Positions 7,001 through 13,165 of a DNA stretch of 14,120 bases are shown piece by piece. Source of the stretch: Planctomycetaceae bacterium (GTDB lineage Bacteria; Planctomycetota; Planctomycetia; Pirellulales; Thermoguttaceae). The translations under genes and the position numbers were made by a program. The stretch is taken from positions 1-14,120 of the forward strand of contig JAITKS010000178.1 of assembly GCA_031278315.1 (NCBI GenBank), written 5' to 3'. The number at the start of each line of letters is the position of its first letter. Within the stretch, counting starts at the first letter, position 1. Under the pieces are notes generated by a model, which worked only from the letters and a program-made list of their open reading frames with translations, was not told the origin of the DNA and searched no databases.

Positions 7001-10000
7001 ATAGTATCCGCCGGCGTTACCGTAATTTCCAACAGTCAATCTGTGATCAATTTCAAGCTGCGTACCGGCACCGTCAACTTGAACTTGCGCATTCGAATCA
7101 GCTTCATTTGCAATGATCATATTTCTACCAACATGACCCGCCGCCCGATCATAAATATATAATTGACCATCACTGTTTGCATGATTCGAAACAATTAAAT
7201 CAACAGCAGACTCAATTTTCGACCCGTTATTAAAAACTCGAACTGTTGCAATACTGCCGGATTCATTAGAGATAATAATGTTACCGTAAACGGTATTTGT
7301 TGTTTCAAGTAAACCGCCGTTAAAAATTCTTGTATAAGATTCACCTCGATCAGCAATAATTAAATTGTTGTCCGTAATAGTCCACTTTGTCGATTGTGAT
7401 GTTGAATCTTTACCGTCAATAACAACATAAGCATAACTGCCCGCCGCCTCCGCAACATTACCCGATTGAGATGTAACAACAGCGCCGCGTGTGATCAAGA
7501 GTCCGGGAGCGTTGTCATTTATACCGCCGGAAGTCTGCAAGTCGAGCAATGTATTAAACGAATCAAACCATTTGCCCAAATTTGAAGGATCATTGAGATT
7601 ATCATTATCGGGATTATTATCAGCATAATATTGATATTTGTTTCCCGCATAACCTTCTTTCGCTGCCGTTAAAAGACCATTTACAACAATCGTTGAACCC
7701 TCACCGTCAACATGAACCCGTCCGAATGAATTGTTCGTTTCAGCAATTGTCATATTCGCATTACCGCCTTTGCCGACTTCAACTCTACCGTGATCATAAA
7801 CGTACAAATTACCTTCCGCCGCAGCTCCGCTTGCAACACCTTTGGCAATTGTTAAATCCTGCACGGCTTCCAACGCCGCAACATTCGACCCCCGCATACC
7901 ATTGACTCGAACAATAACTTCCGTTCCCGCTCCATCGGCAATAATCACTTGACCTCCAACAGATACCAAAGAACCATTTATGATCCGCATGTATGCGTCG
8001 TCAGCATTATCATTCGCACGATTTAATACTCCCATTACCAAATCGTGATCAATATTCCAAGTTGATCTGCCTGCACCGCCGTTTTTATTGTCAAGCAAAA
8101 TATACGCATAACTCCCGCTTTGATTGGCAACTTTCACTCCGTCCGTTCCATGAACATTTATTACTCCGCCCGCCGTGATCGCTATACCGGGCGCATCCTC
8201 ACTATACGCAACCCAAGACGGCACCAACGGATGTAATGTCAAATTCGGTGAATTTAACCACGAATCAGGGTCTTTGTAGAAACCGCCGCCAAGCGAATTA
8301 TCACCATAAATTGTATTGCCGGCATTGTTGAAATTCACGCCGAATGTAGCATCACGTGAACCTTCAGGATAATAAACATAATGTCCGCCGGCAGTACCAA
8401 ACTCGCCGACAATCATATCGCCCGTAATATCCATCACGCTGCCGATACCGTCAACTTGATCACTGCCGTAGCTGTCTGAAATATTAGCAACTGTATGATC
8501 TCCAGAAATACTAACTTTGCCGCTCGAATAAACTCGAAGTTGAGCTTTACCAGCATTACCAGTTGTTGAATCGCCTGCAATAATTAGTTCGCCGCCTAAG
8601 TAAACATTATCCGTACCAAAGCCGGTTGCATTGTTAGCAATAATATGATTTCCGGCAACGTTTACTTTGGCACCCGTGTAAACATTGAGTTCGCCTAGTC
8701 CGTTGTCTGCAGTTATAAGATTGTCAGAATTTCCAACTTTGCCGATAGTCCAAGCAGCATTATCATAAACTGAAATGCGTCCGTCGGCTGTTGAATATTG
8801 TCCGATAATTGCCGTATTGTCAGATGTAGAATTTTGATCGTCAGTTGTCCAATTCGTATTTGTACCGTGAATGTCAGCAGTACCTTTGCCATAAACTCCA
8901 ACCGCCGCATTAGAGTCTAAATGACTTCCGCCCGATTGATCAATACTGCCGGAAGCGTCCAAAGATACGCCTACACGAGTATCTTTATTCGTCCAATTTC
9001 CGCCCGATTGATTTACCGCTCCGTTTCCATTCAAACCAACATTTACGGTTTGATTGTTCGCATTCCAAACACTGTTTCCTTTGATGTTGACAACTCCGTT
9101 TCCGTTAGCAGTATTGGCAATATTGATTTGATCATTAGCGTTCCATGTACCGTTTACAATATCAACTGTTCCGGTTTTATTCGTGCCGGTATTTCCAACA
9201 TTGACAATATTGCTTGTTGTCCAAGTTACGCCGGCACCGTCTAATCTGACTAGTCCGTTGTGATTATTGTTAGCAATATTAACTGTGCTTGAAATAACAT
9301 TACCGCCGTTGATAATAAAATTACCGTCGCCCGCAGTTACTCCAACTGTTAATGTACCAGTGTTGCTTGTTGCAATTGTGCTAGTTGTCGTGCCGGATAT
9401 TATCATGTTTGAAGTGTTAAGCGTTCCGGCACCGCTTATATTAAAAATATCGTGAGCAGTAAGATTGCCCGCTATCCAAAGTGAACCGGACGTAACAGCA
9501 GCATTAAAACCCGTGCTTGCTCCAACATTCGATGTTGCAGACGAATAATTAACAGAATAATTACCGCCGATTATAAACGTGCCGCCGTTACCAGTAAATG
9601 TTGTCGAATGTAAATACAATGAGCTGCTAGATACATGATCTAATTTAAAAGTTCCGTTACCGTTTTTATTTATCGTAACAATTGTAAGCGGTGACGACGA
9701 TGTACCAATTCCGCTGAGCTTATTTAATAATGTAACTGAATGATTTGTGTCAACGTTGAAATTGCCGCCTTGAGACGTAGTCGAACTGTTGTTCAACCAA
9801 CCGCTGCGGTAAGCAAAAGATGTACCTGATAAATTTGTATTCGTGTGAGAGTAATTACCTTTAATGTCTGTACATAATTCTACAATTCCTCCGTTGCTAT
9901 TGTTACCGCCAAGAGTAGAAACTAGATTAGCAATGTTAGAGAAATAATTATTGCCGTAGTTTGTACCAGTATATGAACCGCCGCTTCCATTAGACCAATT

Positions 10001-10468
10001 ACTCCAAGATCCCCAAGAACCGCTGCCGCTAGAATAATTGTAAGAATAATATTGAGACTGAAATTGTTGTTCGTTGACATGAATTGTTGTTTGTGCAAAT
10101 GTTACAGCACCTTTTTCTATTGAATAAAATATTGCAACAGCCGCAAATATACAAGTAATGATTGATCGAATTAAATATCCTATACCGCCTCGCATACCGC
10201 CGGTAAGGAAATTGATTGTTATAGGTACGGAATTAATTACTGAAATATTTTCAATATCTGCAATATTTTCAATATTTTCAATATCTGTAACATCTGTATC
10301 TATGCGGAATCGTTTAATTGGCGAAATCGAATTATTATCAATTCCAGCGGGGGAATAAATTGGAAAATCTGTTTTAACGTTTAATTCTCGGCGGTTCAAT
10401 TTAGTACGCGCATGATATAGCAGCGGTTCATTAAACGTTTGAAACTTATTTATAGGAATCTTTGACAT
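4046..10468 (-). CDS. Giant autotransporter (type V secretion), multi-repeat passenger, 2140 aa
   Basis: Likely a self-exported surface protein. Residues 1-91 are polar and include an IEN/IAD triplet repeat. A hydrophobic segment (about 97-115) and VTFA (122-125) look like a signal peptide, which would be canonical if translation began at Met92 (codon at 10195). Neither start has a Shine-Dalgarno sequence; the longer frame is kept because it is open and has a candidate -10 box just upstream. After a Ser/Gly/Trp/Asn-rich stretch (about 141-170) come T5SS/PEP-CTERM-type beta-helix turns, with 24-27-residue units at about 415-555 and three large modules at about 626-1302. The pre-barrel module has NALDDIYN (about 1721), WLPVLRYFW and LSGEIRAHS (1755-1763). 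A five-cysteine insert (1784-1824) precedes the barrel (about 1830-2140), which ends in YKF. The ligand is unknown; adhesin or matrix protein is inference. Confidence 0.87.
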   Translation of the reverse strand: MSKIPINKFQTFNEPLLYHARTKLNRRELNVKTDFPIYSPAGIDNNSISPIKRFRIDTDVTDIENIENIADIENISVINSVPITINFLTGGMRGGIGYLIRSIITCIFAAVAIFYSIEKGAVTFAQTTIHVNEQQFQSQYYSYNYSSGSGSWGSWSNWSNGSGGSYTGTNYGNNYFSNIANLVSTLGGNNSNGGIVELCTDIKGNYSHTNTNLSGTSFAYRSGWLNNSSTTSQGGNFNVDTNHSVTLLNKLSGIGTSSSPLTIVTINKNGNGTFKLDHVSSSSLYLHSTTFTGNGGTFIIGGNYSVNYSSATSNVGASTGFNAAVTSGSLWIAGNLTAHDIFNISGAGTLNTSNMIISGTTTSTIATSNTGTLTVGVTAGDGNFIINGGNVISSTVNIANNNHNGLVRLDGAGVTWTTSNIVNVGNTGTNKTGTVDIVNGTWNANDQINIANTANGNGVVNIKGNSVWNANNQTVNVGLNGNGAVNQSGGNWTNKDTRVGVSLDASGSIDQSGGSHLDSNAAVGVYGKGTADIHGTNTNWTTDDQNSTSDNTAIIGQYSTADGRISVYDNAAWTIGKVGNSDNLITADNGLGELNVYTGAKVNVAGNHIIANNATGFGTDNVYLGGELIIAGDSTTGNAGKAQLRVYSSGKVSISGDHTVANISDSYGSDQVDGIGSVMDITGDMIVGEFGTAGGHYVYYPEGSRDATFGVNFNNAGNTIYGDNSLGGGFYKDPDSWLNSPNLTLHPLVPSWVAYSEDAPGIAITAGGVINVHGTDGVKVANQSGSYAYILLDNKNGGAGRSTWNIDHDLVMGVLNRANDNADDAYMRIINGSLVSVGGQVIIADGAGTEVIVRVNGMRGSNVAALEAVQDLTIAKGVASGAAAEGNLYVYDHGRVEVGKGGNANMTIAETNNSFGRVHVDGEGSTIVVNGLLTAAKEGYAGNKYQYYADNNPDNDNLNDPSNLGKWFDSFNTLLDLQTSGGINDNAPGLLITRGAVVTSQSGNVAEAAGSYAYVVIDGKDSTSQSTKWTITDNNLIIADRGESYTRIFNGGLLETTNTVYGNIIISNESGSIATVRVFNNGSKIESAVDLIVSNHANSDGQLYIYDRAAGHVGRNMIIANEADSNAQVQVDGAGTQLEIDHRLTVGNYGNAGGYYNENRYNPATVSNSAVQDKGYRLDPYQLNDPSDRWWFDSANMNLRDNKNYEGNAPGLAITDGGIVVSGSGLVGAYSLDGSTLDSIGYVLIDNHYGFNGATGRRQGERSTWHVKELGTADEQNGDLIIGREGKGFVRVLNGGLLDVDGHTKLNSRINNADTNYNYVGIGSLYIVGNGGSIRAIPNSATATNIPQYVTTYDDGNRSTWISHKAAILGDTGNSVKGGESTIRINGGAYGETHGIYAGYCEGSRGDVSVMGKASELHIYKDELLGSSGYEYSISDIKGSGGLSVSNNALLQIHDDGNITLNGMSLISHNSLLHLNRNSILDSRQYSAKIVNARVEGIGTITAESGVTFLYDSTYADSVTDPVYSFIDGKLASIVTKATSTQIDPGLYYGWSVIDEYYNRYGKLTFGDRLTLVGNISIFFDVNSGWPIPGDSSAPGTVTNQLNDTILVKRGKSSASTADVIATLSGTLKIHARLTGYFVDEPSFQVVQTEGDSQSGQFVPGRITRIFDRLEIVPWRFFENPHQEIRQDVAQNDSLWVSMKLKKNPFEEAGITYNEKSTGNALDDIYNKRDERWLPVLRYFWYLEDPEFLDAYRTLSGEIRAHSLLLPMQNPWIYNQNRFGFRKCLNKSHTHGYDKINQIDPCEMSKMANNVQGCDSYCDKLKKCWDRVKKDMRFWGDYIYEQADYNSDGNAGAFNLNRNGVVFGFDKSTSDGKQYAGLQFAIVKGEINAFLSEAKVDDFNIGIYHGKKIHNVFDWRNFIGIGIENYKMTRTLNSGLAYYEWVWDTPDKTPSTDPSDGHYQYSDEAYNGKLRSAFNGCTFYANTELARPFILGTCNQYTIRPYAALDIIAVQQKAASENGSFRGADFVRLDFLSANYVRAYGRPGILFERNGDHLNLHAGLSYNFKMAGRHYSNVDNKFQISGKKFNIRSVDTGNDFLNLNCGAEWYIGKKKNQFVMINYQALLGKNLTTQSAQLGYQYKF
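6560..8592 (-). repeat. Three large tandem modules inside the giant passenger
   Basis: Within the 2140-aa protein a composite unit occurs three times, starting near residues 626, 869 and 1088 (about 243, 219 and 217 residues long). Each begins with a beta-helix block (L-I-x3 ... LxVYxxGxV ... VDGxGS), then GxAGxxY, an Asn/Asp-rich stretch around DPS/DPD, the signature APG[IL]xITxGGxV, a YxxIDxK/N strand, STW, and RxxNGxL. The copies are clearly diverged at the protein level, so this is an old internal amplification, not a recent DNA duplication. Boundaries are approximate. Confidence 0.75.
10244..10297 (-). repeat. In-frame 9-bp repeat encoding IEN/IAD triplets
   Basis: Six 9-bp units, from AATATTTTC and AATATCTGC to AACATCTGT, lie head to tail. 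On the minus strand they encode DVTDIENIENIADIENI, within the polar N-terminal extension of the 2140-aa protein. Gain or loss of units would change the length by three residues without a frameshift. Confidence 0.75.
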
Positions 10469-10497
10469 AATAAGAGAAGCGGATTTTCTATACTTTA

Positions 10498-10503
10498 ATT
10501 ATA
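10498..10503 (-). promoter_or_regulatory. Candidate -10 box for the 2140-aa gene
   Basis: The minus strand reads TATAAT here, 29 bases upstream of the ATG at 10468. At 17-bp spacing the -35 position reads ACAATA, a poor match to TTGACA. In sequence this AT-rich a TATAAT can arise by chance, so this is only a candidate. Confidence 0.28.
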
Positions 10504-10597
10504 TAGTTAATATCACCGTTTATTGTATTGCACAAAGACCGAAAATTCTCAGACCTTTATCGGCGATATACGACGTTATCAAACTCAATGAAGATTT

Positions 10598-10650
10598 GTG
10601 TCGATTTATTTGTGTCAACTTATTGTGTCAACTTATTGTGTCGGCTTAAA
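10598..10650. repeat. Four direct repeats of GTGTCAACTTATT type
   Basis: Units are GTGTCGATTTATTT (10598-10611), GTGTCAACTTATT twice exactly (10612-10624, 10625-10637), and GTGTCGGCTTAAA (10638-10650). Each begins with GTGTC. The array lies 130-182 bases upstream of the giant autotransporter start. Regular head-to-tail spacing of a conserved GTGTC would suit a cooperative regulator binding one face of the DNA, but slippage-generated duplication explains it equally well. Confidence 0.7.
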
Positions 10651-10679
10651 TGTACGTATATTATTTTCCGGTTAAAGTT

Positions 10680-10708
10680 GTCTGTTTACACGAATGCCGG
10701 AAACAGAC
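10680..10708. repeat. 8-bp inverted repeat, GTCTGTTT/AAACAGAC
   Basis: GTCTGTTT (10680-10687) and AAACAGAC (10701-10708) are exact reverse complements around a 13-base spacer. It lies 30 bases beyond the GTGTC repeats. No T-run follows on either strand, so an operator-like site is more plausible than a terminator, but neither is established. Confidence 0.4.
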
Positions 10709-11230
10709 TGTAATGTGCCGAATAAATAGTACGAGCCGTTTATAAGTCAAGCCGTATAGTTAGAGTAATACATACGATGATTGATAATATCAAGTTGAGA
10801 ATAATTTAATTTTGTGAAACAGTTATTGCTAATGTTTCAAGGAAAATACATTATATTGAAAATAAGAAATACAATATTCGTAAAAATATATACTGATTTT
10901 CCCGAATCAAATATGTGAAGATCAAACGTTGAAATTGTGTCAATTTCATTTATATCGGTACAGTCCCAATTAGGTAAACTGTATCGATTGTCAAGTAATC
11001 AAGAAGAGCAAATCAATTTTGCTTGCTATGAAAAAAAACATTTCAATTAAGAGAAAAAACTTTTTTGCGAAGCTGGAATAATCAACAAGCAATCTTAAAA
11101 TCGGCAACAATACTTAATTCATTTCAGAAAAAAACTCAAAAAACAGAAAATATTATTATATTCAGTGTGTAATAATTCCTATTAAATCGGCTATAACGAA
11201 TGAATTAAATTAATAGACTTACACATTATC

Positions 11231-11258
11231 TTGACATTATTCATTTTTATAATATTGT
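11231..11258 (+). promoter_or_regulatory. Weak candidate promoter for der
   Basis: TTGACA (11231-11236) is followed after 16 bases by TATTGT (11253-11258), a passable sigma70-type pair 184 bases upstream of the der start. A closer TATAAT at 11248-11253 is only 11 bases from TTGACA, too close to pair with it. Confidence 0.2.
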
Positions 11259-11442
11259 TAGTGAGCTTTTAAAATAACTGTCTAATTATAAATTGAAATA
11301 ATAACATTCCGATATTATTTTTTATTTTGAATTAGCTCCGATAAGAGCATTAGAATTTTTAAACTGTGAGAAATATAAATGTACAAGGAGTATATTCTGC
11401 TAAAATATTATCAACTTTAATTACTTAAAATTTTTATTAATA

Positions 11443-12813
11443 ATGCGTATTCCAAAAATTGCAATTGTGGGACGTCCGAATGTCGGCAAATCGAGTTTGT
11501 TTAATTGGCTTATTGGTCAGCGGATTTCTATCGTTGATTCTGTTGCAGGCGTAACGCGCGACCGCGTTACATTTCTACTCGACCTTGATCCCGATTCTGA
11601 TAAACCTCAATATATAGAATTGATTGATACCGGCGGGATCGGAGTCGTAGATGAAGATAATCTTTCCGAACATATTGAAGAGCAAATTACAATTGCGCTG
11701 CAAACGGCGGATATTATTCTTTTTGTTGTTGATTCTAAAAGCGGTCCTGTGCCGCTTGATAATGTTGTTGCGGAAAGGTTGAGAAAACTAAACTCTTTGG
11801 TTCTACTGGTTGCAAATAAAGCAGATTGTGAAAAAGATGAAAAAAACGCAAACGAATTTCAATATTTGGGATGGAACGTAATAAATGTCAGTGTAAAACA
11901 AAAAAGAGGACGTGTAAACTTGACTGAAATTATCAGAGAGAATCTGATTTCTAATAATTTACTTGATCGAAATAGTGGTGTTGAAATTGATGAACCAATA
12001 ATGAAACTAGCAATTGTAGGGCGTAGAAATGTCGGCAAAAGTACGTTAATAAATACTATGCTCAATGAGGAACGTGTGATTACTGCAAATATACCAGGCA
12101 CAACGCGTGATTCTATTGATGTAAGATTCAATTTGGATAACAAAACTTTTATTGTTATTGACACGCCGGGATTTCTGCGGAGGAAAGGAATAAAAAACGA
12201 TTTGCAATTTTATAGTACGAACCGTGCCGAAAAAAGTATTTTACGTGCCGATGTTGTTATGATGTTATTCGAGGCGTGTTCGCAAATTCAAACGCTTGAA
12301 AAACAGTTGTTAGGATTTGTCAAGGAAACTATGAAACCGTGTATTTTGACTGTAAATAAATGGGACACGATGGCTGGTCAGATGCCGACGGAGAGGTGGG
12401 CTGATTATATTCGTGAAACTTTTCCTGACTTGCGTTATGCTCCGATTGCGTTTATCACGGGAAAAACTGGAAAAAACATAAAGACGGCATTTAATCATGC
12501 TCAAATGTTATTTAATCAAGCGAGGCAGCGGATTTCAACTGCGAGGCTGAATAAACTTATTAATGTTGCATTAGACAGCAATCCGCCGCCGTTATATCAT
12601 TTTCATAAACCTAGAGTTTATTATGTTTCGCAGGTTGCTGTTTTACCTCCGACGATTGTAATGTTTAGCAACATGCCGGATGCGTTTTCGCAGCAGTATC
12701 AAAGGTATCTGGTAAATTTTTTAAGAGATGAATTACCTTTTGCCGAAGTACCTATTAGATTAATCATAAGAAAAAGAGAAGGAACAATTAAAAACGATAT
12801 AACGATTCAGTAG
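11443..12813 (+). CDS. der: GTPase Der (EngA), 50S ribosome assembly
   Basis: Der is a double-GTPase that binds the large ribosomal subunit precursor and is needed for its maturation. Both G domains and the C-terminal KH-like domain are present in 456 residues, close to the usual length. Domain 1: P-loop GRPNVGKS (10-17), GVTRDR (36-41), DTGG (62-65), NKAD (125-128). Domain 2: P-loop GRRNVGKS (193-200), GTTRD (219-223), DTPG (240-243), NKWD (305-308). The KH-like domain (about 360-445) has the typical ISTARLN, PRVYYVSQ and PPTIVMFSN stretches and ends in a basic IIRKR. In domain 2 the usual DTAG is DTPG, and the aspartate of the usual DA after the hydrophobic strand is glutamate (FEA, 276-278). 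The ATG is preceded by AT-rich sequence without a Shine-Dalgarno motif. It probably has its own promoter. Confidence 0.96.
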   Translation: MRIPKIAIVGRPNVGKSSLFNWLIGQRISIVDSVAGVTRDRVTFLLDLDPDSDKPQYIELIDTGGIGVVDEDNLSEHIEEQITIALQTADIILFVVDSKSGPVPLDNVVAERLRKLNSLVLLVANKADCEKDEKNANEFQYLGWNVINVSVKQKRGRVNLTEIIRENLISNNLLDRNSGVEIDEPIMKLAIVGRRNVGKSTLINTMLNEERVITANIPGTTRDSIDVRFNLDNKTFIVIDTPGFLRRKGIKNDLQFYSTNRAEKSILRADVVMMLFEACSQIQTLEKQLLGFVKETMKPCILTVNKWDTMAGQMPTERWADYIRETFPDLRYAPIAFITGKTGKNIKTAFNHAQMLFNQARQRISTARLNKLINVALDSNPPPLYHFHKPRVYYVSQVAVLPPTIVMFSNMPDAFSQQYQRYLVNFLRDELPFAEVPIRLIIRKREGTIKNDITIQ

Positions 12814-12850
12814 ATTTTTTTGAAATAAATTTTGACCTAAAATTATTTTT

Positions 12851-12960
12851 GTAATATATCAGTGAAATAATTTATTGTTCTCGGGAACGCGGTCGTCTCG
12901 ACCGCATCTTTAGTTTTGTTTTTTGGACAAGATTACAAGATTACAGGATTGACAGGATTT
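12851..12960 (+). repeat. Interspersed repeat family, copy 2 (interrupted)
   Basis: It starts with GTAATATATCAGTGAAATA (12851-12869), 17 of 19 bases identical to copy 3. The T-rich and ACAGGATTGACAGGATT blocks resume at 12915-12960. Between them lies about 45 bases holding the GCGGTCG palindrome, absent from the other copies. The TTAGTTCGCAT end block is missing. The copy looks like the family element with a palindrome inserted into it. Confidence 0.6.
12889..12924 (+). terminator. Candidate terminator after der
   Basis: GCGGTCG (12889-12895), loop TCT, and CGACCGC (12899-12905) form a perfect 7-bp GC-rich stem, followed by ATCTTTAGTTTTGTTTTTT. This has the form of a Rho-independent terminator, 76 bases past the der stop codon. 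The context GGGAACGCGGTCGTCTCGAC also looks like a dispersed palindromic repeat, so it may be a mobile palindrome that happens to terminate. Confidence 0.5.
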
Positions 12961-13046
12961 TTAAATAATAAATTAAAAGAATCAAAACTTGAAACCATTC
13001 AATTAGTTGTTAGTGATTTGAACTTATAATCCGTGTTAATCTCCGC

Positions 13047-13129
13047 ATGCGAACTAACCACTATACACTAACCGCTATCCTGTAATCCTGTTTATCCTGT
13101 CAAAAAAAAATATTCCGCTGATATATTAC
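13047..13129 (-). repeat. Interspersed repeat family, copy 3
   Basis: Read on the minus strand from 13129 it gives GTAATATATCAGCGGAATA, a T-run, GACAGGATAAACAGGATTAC, a diverged GGTTAGTGTATAGTGG stretch and finally TTAGTTCGCAT (13057-13047). This is the same block order as copy 1. It faces copy 2, so the two can pair over the GTAATATATCAG and CAGGATTA blocks. Confidence 0.7.
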
Positions 13130-13165
13130 GAACTAATTTTTATTTTCAATCTAATAATTTTTCCG

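Larger units (their letters stand above)
10469..11442. other. Gene-free divergent spacer
   Basis: These 974 bases separate the minus-strand giant autotransporter from plus-strand der. I see no convincing gene, tRNA or known RNA. It holds the 13-14-bp direct repeats (10598-10650), an 8-bp inverted repeat (10680-10708), a weak 7-bp stem TGAAACA/TGTTTCA (10815-10839), a small AGCAAA/TTTGCT hairpin (11007-11023), and long A/T runs. A 61-codon frame at 10528-10713 crosses the direct repeats and has no coding signature. The spacer probably carries the control regions of both flanking genes. Confidence 0.6.
12814..13165. other. Repeat-filled spacer between der and birA
   Basis: The 352 bases between the two genes contain no open frame of note. 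They are made of repeat copy 2, a terminator-like stem, a stretch including AATCCGTGTTAATCTCCGCA (about 13028-13047), and repeat copy 3 in opposite orientation. The distance and the stem-loop argue against der and birA forming a tight operon. Confidence 0.65.

Noticed and set aside
6829..7162. Overlapping plus-strand frames of 79 and 95 codons opposite the giant autotransporter
   Set aside because: They lie opposite a well-supported beta-helix coding region and have low-complexity, non-protein-like translations.
10528..10713. 61-codon plus-strand frame in the divergent spacer
   Set aside because: It crosses the GTGTC direct repeats, has no Shine-Dalgarno or promoter support and no recognisable protein features; an open frame of this length is expected by chance over 974 bases.
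11379..11420. 13-codon frame (MYKEYILLKYYQL) ending 22 bases before der, with AAGGAG inside it
   Set aside because: A leader peptide is possible, but there is no ribosome binding site ahead of its ATG and no regulatory codon run; too short to support.
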